Position numbers and translations under genes: made by a program | Origin: Bacteroidota bacterium | GTDB lineage: Bacteria; Bacteroidota; Bacteroidia; Chitinophagales; Chitinophagaceae | Direction of reading: 5' to 3' | Length of the DNA: 57,699 nucleotides | Assembly (NCBI GenBank): GCA_947476145.1 | Contig: CANJPH010000012.1 | Span: 1 to 57,699, forward strand | In this document: positions 36,166-45,600 of the stretch, piece after piece | Position numbering within the stretch: position 1 is the first letter of the stretch | Layout: every line of letters starts with the position of its first letter | Notes under the pieces: model-generated | What the model saw: only the letters and a program-made list of their open reading frames with translations | What the model was told of the DNA's origin: nothing | The model's database searches: none

Positions 36166-36199
36166 GTACCTCAGCATTTTGCTGGGGTACTTTTTTTTA
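36166..36199 (+). terminator. Terminator of phoH
   Basis: A 10-bp stem GTACCTCAGC/GCTGGGGTAC (one G-T pair) with a 5-nt loop, then eight T. Confidence 0.93.
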
Positions 36200-36232
36200 T
36201 AGGTATGGCAATAATTTCTTAATTTTATTGCA

Positions 36233-37333
36233 ATGGCAAATTTGCAGCAATTTACAATTGGCGTTGAAGAAGAATACATGATTCTAGACCCTTCATCGAA
36301 GGAATTAAAAAGCCATCAGAAGTCCATCGTCATTGAAGGGGAAAAGAAATTTAAAGACAAGATCAAGGCCGAGATGCATCAAGCCGTGGTGGAAGTAGGC
36401 AGTGCCATTTGTAATAATATTGACGAGGCACACCAAGAAATACGCGCATTAAGAACAGGGGTTTCGGAAGTTGCAAAGGGACTTGGTTATAGTATTGGCG
36501 CTTCGGGCACCCACCCTTTTAGTTTATGGGAAAAGCAATTGATTTCAGATAGCTCCAGATACCAGGACTTGTTAAATGAATTACAACAAGCCGCAAGAAG
36601 CAACTTAATTTTTGGATTACATGTGCATGTGGGTATGGAGGATCGTAAAATGGCTATTCACATTGCCAACACCGCAAGATATTTTCTACCCCACATTTAT
36701 GCTTTAAGTACCAACTCTCCTTTTTGGGAGTCACGCAATACCGGATACAAATCCTACCGTTCTAAAGTATTTGATAAATTTCCTAGAACCGGCATCCCCG
36801 ATTATTTTGAGAGTATTGAAGCCTATGATAATTTTGTGCAATTGCTGATTAAAACAAATTGTATTGATGATGCAAAAAAAATATGGTGGGACTTAAGAGT
36901 ACACCCCGTTTTTAATACCATTGAATTTAGGATTTGTGATGTGCCCATGACCATACAGGAAACCATTACCATTACGGCATTGTTCCAAGCCATTTGCGCT
37001 AAAATTTATTCTCTGCGTCGTCAAAATATTAATTTCATTAATTACCAACGTGCCCTTATTAATGAAAATAAATGGCGCGCCAGCAGATATGGTATTGAAG
37101 GCAAGTTGATAGACTTTGGAAAAGAAAAAGAAGTGCCTGTAAAAGAATTGATTGACGAATTACTTGAATTTGTGGACGGAGTACTGGACGATTTAGGCAG
37201 TAGACATGAGGTTGAAAAAGTACATGAAATTTTTAAAACAGGTACGGGTGCAGATCGTCAATTAAATGTGTTTAAAAATACCGGTAGTTTAATTGAAGTG
37301 GTAAAAAATATTGAAGATTCCTTCTTAGCCTAG
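36233..37333 (+). CDS. GCS2-family carboxylate-amine ligase (YbdK-like)
   Basis: A 366-residue ATP-dependent ligase of the glutamate-cysteine ligase type 2 family. It has the N-terminal FTIGVEEEYMILDP motif (residues 8-21), the GLHVHVGMEDR block with metal and substrate residues, and a later WWDLRVHPVFNTIEFRICD segment. Proteins of this family can make gamma-glutamylcysteine weakly, and many have unknown physiological substrates. No gshB gene is adjacent. The ATG lies close to a TAATTTTA box, suggesting a short leader. It is convergent with the downstream gene (3-nt gap). Confidence 0.88.
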   Translation: MANLQQFTIGVEEEYMILDPSSKELKSHQKSIVIEGEKKFKDKIKAEMHQAVVEVGSAICNNIDEAHQEIRALRTGVSEVAKGLGYSIGASGTHPFSLWEKQLISDSSRYQDLLNELQQAARSNLIFGLHVHVGMEDRKMAIHIANTARYFLPHIYALSTNSPFWESRNTGYKSYRSKVFDKFPRTGIPDYFESIEAYDNFVQLLIKTNCIDDAKKIWWDLRVHPVFNTIEFRICDVPMTIQETITITALFQAICAKIYSLRRQNINFINYQRALINENKWRASRYGIEGKLIDFGKEKEVPVKELIDELLEFVDGVLDDLGSRHEVEKVHEIFKTGTGADRQLNVFKNTGSLIEVVKNIEDSFLA

Positions 37334-37336
37334 TTT

Positions 37337-38287
37337 TTATTTTCCACTGTTGTAGTCCAATAACGTAGCTGTAAATAATCCAATCTCACGCTTTTTAAAA
37401 GCTACATCCCAATTCCCATTGTAACGTAAAATTTTAGGTACCAGTTTGCCATTAAAGTAAGTCATTTCAACCTCCATGGCTACGTCAAAATCATAGACCC
37501 CCGCTTTATAGCTAAGCGAATAATTACGACCCAATACTTCCAAAGTACGAGGATTAAACCAGGTGGTCATTTTATCCACCACAATTTCATCCTTTGCAAA
37601 ATATCCAAGATCCTCTTTAGGCGTAATCTCAAAAATATATACTTGCTGATCGTGATAGGTTACATAGTCCAAACGGTAATCATATAATTTATGGGCATGT
37701 TCGTCATATAAATCCAACTTATCGCCAATAAATGGAATCCCTTTTATTTTCTTACCAGGATTAAAGAACAAAGTTTTTAATTGCTCTTTTGCCTTTTCAA
37801 CACCTGAGCCTTTTATTTTTCTTACTTTACCCGAAACGATATTGGTTTCATTGCATATTTTTCCATCGGTGAAAAACAAACTTGCATAAAGAGAAGGTGT
37901 CATATAATTATACGTACCGTCGCTCTTTTTTAAATTTCCTGATATTCTTTCCTCTAATACATCCATGGTTCTACAAGTACCTTCATGGTTTTGTCTTGTT
38001 TTACTATCCAAAGAAGCTTGCATCGTTCCATTTTTATCCTTCATTTCAATATGGTTATAGGAAGTATAACCAATCGTTCTTAAAGTTTTAAAAGCCTTGT
38101 AAAAACTGGAGTCTTCTTTAATTCTTTTAAGGACCTCTTTGTAATCAAAATTATTTCTAACAATCACTTCCGAAAGCGTATAGTCGAATCCTGCATCATT
38201 ATAAATAGTGTCCTGTGCAAAGGAAGCCTTAGATAAAAATATCAAGGCAGACAATGCAATGATGTGAGTGAACTTTAATTTAGTCAT
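37337..38287 (-). CDS. Secreted protein of unknown function
   Basis: A 316-residue exported protein with a signal peptide ending near residue 25 (SFAQ). The mature part is rich in beta-type and aromatic residues, with no recognised catalytic motif. Segments such as DKMTTWFNPRTLEVLGRNYSL and VAMEVEMTYFNGKLVPKIL suggest a beta-sandwich or lipocalin-like envelope protein of the kind often seen in Bacteroidota. Its start codon overlaps the def stop codon (TAATG), so it is translationally coupled to def. Function unknown. Confidence 0.7.
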   Translation of the reverse strand: MTKLKFTHIIALSALIFLSKASFAQDTIYNDAGFDYTLSEVIVRNNFDYKEVLKRIKEDSSFYKAFKTLRTIGYTSYNHIEMKDKNGTMQASLDSKTRQNHEGTCRTMDVLEERISGNLKKSDGTYNYMTPSLYASLFFTDGKICNETNIVSGKVRKIKGSGVEKAKEQLKTLFFNPGKKIKGIPFIGDKLDLYDEHAHKLYDYRLDYVTYHDQQVYIFEITPKEDLGYFAKDEIVVDKMTTWFNPRTLEVLGRNYSLSYKAGVYDFDVAMEVEMTYFNGKLVPKILRYNGNWDVAFKKREIGLFTATLLDYNSGK

Positions 38288-38862
38288 TATTTTAATTGAA
38301 TCATTTTATAATCAACCCTTACTTTACCCTTATTAATGTCATTTAATTTTCCTTGCAACATTTTACGGCGCAAAGGTTTAATATAATCTATAAATAATTT
38401 ACCTTCGATATGGTCATACTCATGAAGTATAACACGTGCAGTCATGCCTGTAAAAGTTTGAGTATGCTCCACTAAATTTTCATCCATAAAACTCATTTTC
38501 ACCGTCTCGTGCCTGGTCACATCCTCTCTAATTTTGGGGATACTTAAACAACCTTCATTATACACCCACTCTTTACCACTAAGCTCAATGATTTGTGCGT
38601 TGATAAATACTTGTTTAATACCTGGCGCATCTGGATAAGTTTCGTCCTCTGGTTCGGCATTTGTAAATATTTGAGCACTGTCCACTACAAATAATCTTAT
38701 GTTCTTATTAATTTGAGGTGCAGCCAACCCTACTCCATTGCTCTCATACATGGTTTCCCACATATCCGCAATCAGTGTTTGCAAATTAGGGTAATCTGCC
38801 TGTATAGGATCACAAACCTTTCTTAAAATAGCTGCTCCGTAAGCAACAACTGGTAAAATCAT
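38287..38862 (-). CDS. def: Peptide deformylase
   Basis: Iron- or zinc-dependent enzyme that removes the formyl group from nascent proteins. The 191-residue sequence has all three motifs: GVGLAAPQ (43-50), EGCLS (103-107) with the metal-binding Cys, and HEYDH (147-151) with two metal His and the catalytic Glu. The first Met, MILPVVAYG, is the normal start. An acidic insertion (NAEPEDETYPDAPG) lies between the first two motifs. It is co-transcribed with the downstream secreted protein. A -7 box lies 22 nt upstream. Confidence 0.97.
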   Translation of the reverse strand: MILPVVAYGAAILRKVCDPIQADYPNLQTLIADMWETMYESNGVGLAAPQINKNIRLFVVDSAQIFTNAEPEDETYPDAPGIKQVFINAQIIELSGKEWVYNEGCLSIPKIREDVTRHETVKMSFMDENLVEHTQTFTGMTARVILHEYDHIEGKLFIDYIKPLRRKMLQGKLNDINKGKVRVDYKMIQLK

Positions 38863-38883
38863 ACGTCTACTTTATAATAATTG

Positions 38884-38891
38884 CAAAGGTA
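38884..38891 (-). promoter_or_regulatory. -7 box for def
   Basis: Minus strand TACCTTTG matches TAnnTTTG. No clear -33 box. Confidence 0.55.
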
Positions 38892-38909
38892 GAAATAAAA
38901 AGGCAGAAA

Positions 38910-39323
38910 TTAAGTTCGGTTGGTTAAATACTCCTGCAACAGAATGGTAGCCGCTATTTGGTCTACATTTTTCTTATCCCTACGATCCTTCTTTTTCATG
39001 CCCATTTCCACCATAGCGCGCACTGCATTCTTGGAACTAAAACGTTCGTCTACGGTGATAATAGGAATAGTGGGAAATTTTTTGGTTAACTCCACAATGG
39101 CTTTTTTTACCAATGGGGTTGCATGTGTAGGGGTATCATCTAAATTAAGTGGCTCGCCAATTAATATTAATTCCACTGGCTCATTTGCAAAGTAGCTAGC
39201 CAAATACGTATACAAATCTTTGGTAGCCACCGTGGTTAATGCGGTCGCAATAATTTGTAAGGGATCGGTTACTGCCAATCCGCATCGCTTGCCGCCGTAG
39301 TCTATACAAATAATTCTTGCCAA
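38910..39323 (-). CDS. ruvX: YqgF/RuvX pre-16S rRNA nuclease
   Basis: A 137-residue RNase-H-fold protein of the YqgF family, implicated in 16S rRNA 5' end maturation and once proposed to be a Holliday-junction resolvase. Key residues are D8 in CIDYGGKRCGLAVTD, the LIGEPL strand with its Glu, and TVDERFSSKNA. The D near KKNVDQIAATILLQEYL completes the acidic site. The length is typical. It lies between the UbiA-family gene and def, all on the minus strand, and is probably co-transcribed with the former (26-nt gap). Confidence 0.93.
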   Translation of the reverse strand: MARIICIDYGGKRCGLAVTDPLQIIATALTTVATKDLYTYLASYFANEPVELILIGEPLNLDDTPTHATPLVKKAIVELTKKFPTIPIITVDERFSSKNAVRAMVEMGMKKKDRRDKKNVDQIAATILLQEYLTNRT

Positions 39324-39349
39324 AATAGTGGTTGTATTAAAATTTTACG

Positions 39350-40234
39350 CTACAAAAAAGTGCTCATTAAAATATCTGCAATTACAAAAATACTAAAAAC
39401 AATACTTGCAATCCCATTTGCAGTCATAAAGGCAATATTTACTTTTCTTAAATCATGGGGCTTCACAATACTGTGTTGGTAAATTAACATGCCTATAAAA
39501 ACAAATAAACCTCCAAGATAAACAATATGAAAGCCCCCCAAAAAGAAAGCAGCAATCACAAAGCCTGCAGATATTACATGTAATACCCTAGCAATATTTA
39601 ATGCTTTATGTAGACCCAAATAACTTGGAATAGAGTATAAAGATTGTGATTTATCAAACTCAATATCCTGCAATGCATAAATAATATCAAAGCCACTTAC
39701 CCAAAAAACCACTGCAAAGGAAAATAATAAGGGAACCATATTAAATACCCCTGTCACCGCTAAAAAAGCGCCAATGGGTGCCAAGGAAAGTCCAATACCC
39801 AAAACCAAATGACATAAGAACGTAAACCTTTTGGTGTAACTATAAAACAGAATTACAAACAAGGCCACAGGCGATAAATAAAAACAAATGGGATTGATAA
39901 AAAAAGTAGCCGTTATAAACAATACTACATTCATGATAATAAATAGCAAGGCTTTCTCCGCCTTTATAATGCCTGCAGGAATTTCTCTAATGGCAGTGCG
40001 CGGATTGAGTTTATCAAAATGTCTATCTAAATATCTATTAAAAGCCATGGCTGCGGACCTAGCCGTGACCATACATACCAATACCAAGAAAAATTTTAAC
40101 TCGATGTTTTCAAATTCAATTTGTTGATTCTGTAAATATTGGGCCCCCAATACAAATCCTATAAATGCAAATGGTAATGCAAAAATGGTATGTGAAAACT
40201 TTACCAAACTCAAATAATTTTTTACGCCGTTCAT
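39350..40234 (-). CDS. UbiA-family prenyltransferase, MqnP-like
   Basis: A 294-residue membrane prenyltransferase with eight or nine helices. The two Asp-rich motifs are NRYLDRHFD (66-74) and YALQDIEFDKSQSLYSIP. The latter, with NPRTAIREIPAG after the first motif, matches the UbiA subgroup used for the futalosine menaquinone route (MqnP) rather than MenA. The substrate would be a naphthoate-like acceptor with a polyprenyl donor. This assignment is by motif resemblance, and no other mqn gene is visible here. It is coded just upstream of ruvX. Confidence 0.82.
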   Translation of the reverse strand: MNGVKNYLSLVKFSHTIFALPFAFIGFVLGAQYLQNQQIEFENIELKFFLVLVCMVTARSAAMAFNRYLDRHFDKLNPRTAIREIPAGIIKAEKALLFIIMNVVLFITATFFINPICFYLSPVALFVILFYSYTKRFTFLCHLVLGIGLSLAPIGAFLAVTGVFNMVPLLFSFAVVFWVSGFDIIYALQDIEFDKSQSLYSIPSYLGLHKALNIARVLHVISAGFVIAAFFLGGFHIVYLGGLFVFIGMLIYQHSIVKPHDLRKVNIAFMTANGIASIVFSIFVIADILMSTFL

Positions 40235-40290
40235 CTTTCTAATTTTCTTAATTTCTTATTTAATTAAATACGCTGTTCCTACTTTACTTT

Positions 40291-40827
40291 TTATCTTACA
40301 AATTCCCAAAGCACAATGGCTGCTGCCACCGAGATATTTAAAGAATGCTTCATCCCCCACTGCGGAATTTCAATAACCCCATCACATGAAGCAATTACGT
40401 TTTGGTCTACCCCATCCACTTCATTGCCAAATATAAATGCCATGGGATGCGCAATTGCTTCCGGATGTATTTGCTTAAATTTTTCCAAACGAATACTCCC
40501 CTCTGTTTGCTCTATGGCAAAAACTTTAAACCCTTTTGCCTTTAAATCATGTACTGCGTTCACTGTATTTTCATAGTATACCCAGTCCACTGTTTCGGTG
40601 GAACCCAGGGCCGTTTTATGAATATCCCTATGGGGTGGCTGCGGGGTAAACCCACATAAACAAATCCCATCTATTAAAAAGCCATCCGAGGTTCTAAAAA
40701 CGCTGCCCACATTGTGCATGCTTCTAATATTGTCCATCACCACCACAATGGGCTTTTTATTGGCCATCTTAAAGTCCTCCACCGACTTCCTCCCTAGTTC
40801 GTCCATAGTGAGTTTTCGCATAGGCAA
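40291..40827 (-). CDS. SpoU/TrmH-family RNA 2'-O-methyltransferase
   Basis: A 178-residue SPOUT methyltransferase acting on tRNA or rRNA ribose. The three SpoU motifs are present: VMDNIRSMHNVGSVFRTSDGF (motif 1 region, Asn and Arg), AFIFGNEVDGVD (motif 2) and IPQWGMKHSLNISVAAAIVLWEF (motif 3). It lacks the N-terminal RNA-binding domain of RlmB, so it is a minimal family member. Target nucleotide unknown. Start: Met-3 (MRKLTMDEL, ATG at 40819-40821) is preferable, because a -7 box at 40825-40832 overlaps the first Met. It is divergent from mutS. Confidence 0.88.
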   Translation of the reverse strand: MPMRKLTMDELGRKSVEDFKMANKKPIVVVMDNIRSMHNVGSVFRTSDGFLIDGICLCGFTPQPPHRDIHKTALGSTETVDWVYYENTVNAVHDLKAKGFKVFAIEQTEGSIRLEKFKQIHPEAIAHPMAFIFGNEVDGVDQNVIASCDGVIEIPQWGMKHSLNISVAAAIVLWEFVR

Positions 40828-40832
40828 AAGTA
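40825..40832 (-). promoter_or_regulatory. -7 box for the SpoU gene
   Basis: Minus strand TACTTTTG ends 3 nt before the preferred ATG. Transcription would start at or inside the start codon (leaderless mRNA). Confidence 0.5.
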
Positions 40833-40859
40833 CGCTTTTCGAATATTAAAAAATTTATG

Positions 40860-40867
40860 TAGGTTTG
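40860..40867 (+). promoter_or_regulatory. -7 box for mutS
   Basis: TAGGTTTG fits TAnnTTTG and ends 5 nt before the mutS ATG. It suggests a leaderless or nearly leaderless transcript. Confidence 0.5.
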
Positions 40868-40872
40868 TTGGT

Positions 40873-43467
40873 ATGGCAAAATCTAGTGCAGAAACTCCTC
40901 TAATGCAGCAACATAGGGCTATTAAGCAAAAATACCCCGATGCTATTTTGTTGTTTAGAGTGGGTGATTTTTATGAGACTTTTGGCGAAGATGCTATAAT
41001 TGCTTCTAAGGTGCTTGGTATAACCCTTACTAAAAGAAATAATGGATCCGCCTCCTCTAGTGAATTGGCGGGTTTTCCCTACCATTCTTTGGACACCTAT
41101 TTGCATAAGTTTGTAAAAGCGGGTTACCGAGTGGCGGTATGTGATCAGTTAGAAGATCCTAAGTCCGTGAAAGGAATTGTAAAACGCGGGGTAACCGATA
41201 TGCTCACCCCTGGTATTGCCACCAATGATAAACTATTAGAGCACAAAAATAATAATTTCCTGGCTGCGGTTTTTGTAGACAAGGAACAAGGCGGTGTAGC
41301 TTTTTTAGATATTACCACCGGTGAATTTTTAATTGCCGAAGGAACGACCGAATACCTGGATAAACTTTTACAAAGTTTACAACCAGCCGAAATTTTATAC
41401 CCTAAAAATTACCAAGTTGAGTTTAAAGAAACTTTTGGTACCGGATTTTATACCTATGGTTTAGATGCTTGGATTTTTGATGAACCCTTTGCTACTGAAT
41501 TATTGTTTAAACAATTTCAAACAACTTCGCTCAAAGGATTTGGCATTGAAGGATTAACCAAAGGTATTATTGCAGCAGGTGCCATTTTGCATTATTTAAA
41601 AGAAACCGAACATCCACACTTATCGCATATTCATAAAATTGGGCGTATTGACAGAACCGAAATTTTATGGATGGATAAATTTACCATTCGCAATTTAGAA
41701 CTCATTGGCAATGGTGCGGACCGAAAAGGATTACTAGAAGTAATGGATGCCACTAAAAGTCCTATGGGTGCACGTTTATTAAAACGTTGGCTTATTTTCC
41801 CATTGCAAAATGTGACTCAAATAAACAATAGATTGGATGCGGTGGAGACATTATTCAATCAATCCGCTGCATCAGCTGACATTAGCGAGCTAATTGAATC
41901 CTGCGGTGATTTAGAAAGATTGTCTAGTAAATTATCCACTCGAAAATTACAGCCCCGTGAGTTTAAGCAATTGGCAAAATCATTGGAAGCCATTGAACAA
42001 ATTAAACAAGCCCTATCCCCTATTGATAATGATTACCTGCAACATATTAATAAGGAATTAGACATTTGTGCGCATTCTAAAAAAACAATTTTAGATTCCT
42101 TAATGGAGCAGCCTCCTGCAACAGCCGTCAAAGGTGGTTTTATAAAGGAGGGCGTGTCTGCAGAACTAGATGAGCTACGTACTATTTCCAGTGGTGGTAA
42201 AGAATATTTGACACAGTTGCAAAATAAGGAAGCACAAATCACTGGCATTAGCTCCTTAAAAATTGGATACAATAATGTGTATGGGTATTATTTGGAAGTG
42301 ACCCACGCGCACAAAGACAAAGTGCCTAGCGAATGGATTCGTAAACAAACCTTAACCACTGCAGAAAGATATATTACGCCTGAACTAAAAGTTTACGAAG
42401 AAAAAATATTAGGTGCCGAAGATAAAATACTAGCGCTAGAGACCCAATTGTACCAAGGATTATTAGATGCGGTATTAAAAGAAATGAACCTGCTACAAAA
42501 TAATGGACAGTGGATGGGCGTGTTGGATTGTTTATTATGTTTTGCAAGCATTGCAAAATCTCAAAAATATTGTAAGCCCACAATTACAGAGGATACCATT
42601 TTAAATATTGAAGCAGGGCGTCATCCGGTGATTGAACAAAACCTTCCCATTGACCAAGCTTATATTCCCAATAATGTTTATTTGGACCCAAGCACACAGC
42701 AAATTATTATTTTAACGGGCCCTAACATGAGTGGTAAAAGTGCCGTGTTAAGACAAACTGCTTTAATTACATTAATGGCGCATATGGGCTGCTATGTTCC
42801 AGCAACCGCTGCTTCTATTCCATTAACCGATAAGATATTTACCCGTGTAGGTGCCAACGATAATTTAACAGCAGGTGAAAGTACATTTATGGTGGAGATG
42901 ATTGAGACCGCAAGTATCTTAAATAATATCAGTCCAAGAAGTTTAATCTTATTAGATGAAATTGGAAGAGGTACTTCTACCTACGATGGTATTTCCATTG
43001 CATGGAGTATTGTGGAATATTTATACCAATCTCCTGCAAAACCAAAAACTTTATTTGCGACACACTATCATGAATTAAATGATTTGGAAGCACAACTTCA
43101 AACTGTACACAATTTTCATGTAAGTCATAAGGAAGTTGGTAATAAAATTATTTTCTTGCGTAAGCTTACCAAGGGTGGCAGCACGCATAGTTTTGGTATT
43201 CATGTGGCGAAGATGGCGGGCATGCCTAATATACTCGTAAGTAGGGCCAATGATATATTAAAGGAAATGGAATTAAAAAATGCAGGCAATACCAATAACA
43301 CCCCTAGTGCTGCAGCCGCTGGTGATCAGTTTCAGTTATCCATATTTGATGCACACACGGAAACTTTTGAGTCTATCCGTAAGGAATTAGATGAAATAGA
43401 TATTAATAATTTAACACCCGTTGAAGCCTTAATGAAATTGCAAGCTATTAAGCAAAAACTGAATTAA
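40873..43467 (+). CDS. mutS: DNA mismatch repair protein MutS
   Basis: Mismatch-recognition ATPase of 864 residues. The mismatch-binding motif is GDFYETFGEDA near residues 32-42, which contains the Phe-x-Glu pair. The C-terminal ATPase domain has Walker A GPNMSGKS (616-623), followed by LLDEIGRGTSTYDG (Walker B and signature) and FATHYHEL (switch His). The full domain set of a MutS1 protein is present, including the clamp and lever regions. The stop overlaps the convergent dapA stop by 4 nt. mutL is not in the window. Confidence 0.97.
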   Translation: MAKSSAETPLMQQHRAIKQKYPDAILLFRVGDFYETFGEDAIIASKVLGITLTKRNNGSASSSELAGFPYHSLDTYLHKFVKAGYRVAVCDQLEDPKSVKGIVKRGVTDMLTPGIATNDKLLEHKNNNFLAAVFVDKEQGGVAFLDITTGEFLIAEGTTEYLDKLLQSLQPAEILYPKNYQVEFKETFGTGFYTYGLDAWIFDEPFATELLFKQFQTTSLKGFGIEGLTKGIIAAGAILHYLKETEHPHLSHIHKIGRIDRTEILWMDKFTIRNLELIGNGADRKGLLEVMDATKSPMGARLLKRWLIFPLQNVTQINNRLDAVETLFNQSAASADISELIESCGDLERLSSKLSTRKLQPREFKQLAKSLEAIEQIKQALSPIDNDYLQHINKELDICAHSKKTILDSLMEQPPATAVKGGFIKEGVSAELDELRTISSGGKEYLTQLQNKEAQITGISSLKIGYNNVYGYYLEVTHAHKDKVPSEWIRKQTLTTAERYITPELKVYEEKILGAEDKILALETQLYQGLLDAVLKEMNLLQNNGQWMGVLDCLLCFASIAKSQKYCKPTITEDTILNIEAGRHPVIEQNLPIDQAYIPNNVYLDPSTQQIIILTGPNMSGKSAVLRQTALITLMAHMGCYVPATAASIPLTDKIFTRVGANDNLTAGESTFMVEMIETASILNNISPRSLILLDEIGRGTSTYDGISIAWSIVEYLYQSPAKPKTLFATHYHELNDLEAQLQTVHNFHVSHKEVGNKIIFLRKLTKGGSTHSFGIHVAKMAGMPNILVSRANDILKEMELKNAGNTNNTPSAAAAGDQFQLSIFDAHTETFESIRKELDEIDINNLTPVEALMKLQAIKQKLN

Positions 43468-44348
43468 GCAAAATATCTTTGCATGTAAGTATGTATTTTT
43501 TGCTGCAATCCTGCGCTCACTGGTACCAATGGCAATCGGAATTCATTTTCAATCACTCCTTGCTCAAACAAGAAAGCTTTAATCCCAGAAGGATTGTTTT
43601 CTTCATACATATAGGTATATCCTTCCACCATTAAATCGTTTAATCTTTTTGCCATGCTAAAATCACCTGCCATACAATAATTAATCATGTCGCTAAATGG
43701 TTTGGGGAATGCATTGGCAGCAACACTAATTACACCATCCATCCCACAAGCAATTTGCGCCATCACAATTTCATCATCCCCACTCACTACTAAGAAATCA
43801 CTGGGTCTGTCTCTTAAAATATCAATGGTTTGCGCCATCTCTGGACCTGCTTCTTTAATACCTGCAATATTTGGATGTGCCGATAAACGAATAGTAGTAG
43901 CTGCTGACATATTACGACCCGTGCGACCTGGAACATTGTATAGTAATATTGGTTTTGTAGCTGCGTCTGCTAATGCAATATAATGTTGGTATAAACCTTC
44001 CTGTGATGGTTTGTTATAATAAGGTGTGACACTTAAAATGGCCGCCACTTTAGACAAATCAAATTTCTTAAAATCGGCTATTACTTTAGCCGTATTGTTA
44101 CCACCAATACCAACTACAATGGGAACACGACCATTTACTTTATTCACGGTGCAATTAAATACGGCCACTTTTTCTTCGTCTGACAATACCACGGATTCTC
44201 CTGTGGTACCCAAGGTCACCAGATAGTTAAGGCCTCCCTCAATTTGAATATCAATTAAATTTTCTAAAGCAGCGAAGTCAATAGATTTATCTTTTTTAAA
44301 CGGCGTAACAAGTGCAACACCTGTTCCTTTGAGGGTTTGTCTTAACAT
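43464..44348 (-). CDS. dapA: 4-hydroxy-tetrahydrodipicolinate synthase
   Basis: First committed enzyme of lysine/diaminopimelate synthesis. It condenses pyruvate with aspartate semialdehyde. The 294-residue TIM barrel has GTTGES (47-52) for substrate binding, the catalytic Tyr in LYNVPGRTGRN (Y138) and the Schiff-base Lys in AGIKEA (K165). Tetramer-type length. It lies next to accA on the same strand (42-nt gap), which may mean joint transcription. Confidence 0.97.
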   Translation of the reverse strand: MLRQTLKGTGVALVTPFKKDKSIDFAALENLIDIQIEGGLNYLVTLGTTGESVVLSDEEKVAVFNCTVNKVNGRVPIVVGIGGNNTAKVIADFKKFDLSKVAAILSVTPYYNKPSQEGLYQHYIALADAATKPILLYNVPGRTGRNMSAATTIRLSAHPNIAGIKEAGPEMAQTIDILRDRPSDFLVVSGDDEIVMAQIACGMDGVISVAANAFPKPFSDMINYCMAGDFSMAKRLNDLMVEGYTYMYEENNPSGIKAFLFEQGVIENEFRLPLVPVSAGLQQKIHTYMQRYFA

Positions 44349-44390
44349 TTGATTAAGGTAAAATTTATGCTGAATTAGAGTTTTACTGAA

Positions 44391-45365
44391 TTAGGCTTCA
44401 TTCCAGAATCCCATTTTTGAATATTTTTCAATTCTATTTTCCACTCTTTTTGCAGGATCAATATCTTTCATTTCTTTTAAGGCTGCAATAATTTTTTCTT
44501 TTAAAATAGCTGCCGCTTCGGTATAAGACCAATGTGCCCCACCAAAAGGTTCAGGAACAATTTCGTCAATGAGTCCAAAGCCCTTCATATCATTTGCGGT
44601 TAACTTTAATTGCTCTGCTGCCAATTCCTTTTTGTCCCAGCTTCTCCATAAAATAGAGCTACAAGATTCTGGAGAAATAACCGTGTACCAGGTATTTTCC
44701 ATCATCAAGGTTTTATCGCCCACACCAATTCCTAACGCACCTCCACTCGCCCCCTCACCAATAATACAAATGATAATAGGAACTTGTAAACGGATCATTT
44801 CATAAATATTACGCGCAATGGCCTCTCCTTGGCCTCTTTCCTCGGCTTCTAGGCCTGGAAATGCCCCTGGCGTATCTATTAAGCAAACCACCGGTTTATT
44901 GAATTTTTCGGCCAATTTCATGAGTCTAAGGGCTTTTCGGTAGCCTTCGGGGTTGGCCATCCCAAAATTACGCAGTTGGCGTGCCTTGGTATTGCTTCCT
45001 TTTTGTTGCCCAATCATCATCACCGTTTGACCATCCAGCTCCGTAAAACCACCCACCATGGCCTTGTCATCTTTCACATTTCTGTCCCCATGTAACTCAA
45101 TAAATTTATCGCACATTAAGTGAATATATTTTAAAGTATAAGGACGATCGGGATGACGACTTAATTGCACACGCTGCCACGGAGAGAGCGTCTCCGTAAG
45201 GGCTTTACGCTTATCCATAATAGATTTCTCTAGTTGACTTATCGTTGCTGATAAATCTATTTTAGGATTCTTTTCGGCCAATTTCTTAGTGGCATCAATT
45301 TGCTCATACAGCTCCTTAATGGGCTGTTCAAATTCCAAGAATTGTCTATTTGGGTATTCGGGCAT
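44391..45365 (-). CDS. accA: Acetyl-CoA carboxylase carboxyltransferase subunit alpha
   Basis: Alpha subunit of the carboxyltransferase that forms malonyl-CoA for fatty-acid synthesis. The 324-residue protein begins with an N-terminal helical part ([16 protein letters not shown]). Then come [21 protein letters not shown] and the crotonase-fold core ([48 protein letters not shown]). Length is typical. accD is not nearby, as is usual when the two are unlinked. It is divergent from the tRNA-Asp gene. Confidence 0.97.
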   Translation of the reverse strand: MPEYPNRQFLEFEQPIKELYEQIDATKKLAEKNPKIDLSATISQLEKSIMDKRKALTETLSPWQRVQLSRHPDRPYTLKYIHLMCDKFIELHGDRNVKDDKAMVGGFTELDGQTVMMIGQQKGSNTKARQLRNFGMANPEGYRKALRLMKLAEKFNKPVVCLIDTPGAFPGLEAEERGQGEAIARNIYEMIRLQVPIIICIIGEGASGGALGIGVGDKTLMMENTWYTVISPESCSSILWRSWDKKELAAEQLKLTANDMKGFGLIDEIVPEPFGGAHWSYTEAAAILKEKIIAALKEMKDIDPAKRVENRIEKYSKMGFWNEA

Positions 45366-45413
45366 AATCTTAGTTTGGGCTGTAAAAATAATACAACCTT
45401 TTTTAATAAAAGA

Positions 45414-45446
45414 TTTGTTTAAAAAACTTCTTTCCCCTTATCTTTG
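45414..45446 (+). promoter_or_regulatory. Promoter of tRNA-Asp
   Basis: TTTG at 45414-45417, 21 nt, then TATCTTTG at 45439-45446, a perfect Bacteroidota promoter about 34 nt upstream of the mature tRNA 5' end. Confidence 0.72.
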
Positions 45447-45480
45447 CAACCCGGAAACGGAAACGTATCTGGATGTTCTT

Positions 45481-45554
45481 GGATCGGTAGTTCAGTTGGT
45501 TAGAATGCCGCCCTGTCACGGCGGAGGTCGCGGGTTCGAGTCCCGTCCGGTCCG
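45481..45554 (+). tRNA. tRNA-Asp (GTC)
   Basis: A 74-nt cloverleaf. The acceptor stem is GGATCGG/CCGGTCC (one T-G pair). The anticodon stem CCGCC/GGCGG encloses loop CTGTCAC with anticodon GTC. The T-arm is GCGGGTTCGAGTCCCGT. Discriminator G fits Asp. CCA is not encoded (CAAAA follows). Confidence 0.96.
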
Positions 45555-45555
45555 C

Positions 45556-45594
45556 AAAAGCCCTTAGCTTCAATGAGTTAGGGGCTTTTTCGTG
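45556..45594 (+). terminator. tRNA-Asp terminator (repeat copy A)
   Basis: Hairpin AAGCCCTTAGCTT-CAAT-GAGTTAGGGGCTT followed by a short T run and CGTG. It is the intact member of a four-copy family (see 46751, 48331 and 48986). Confidence 0.85.
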
Positions 45595-45600
45595 TGGAAG

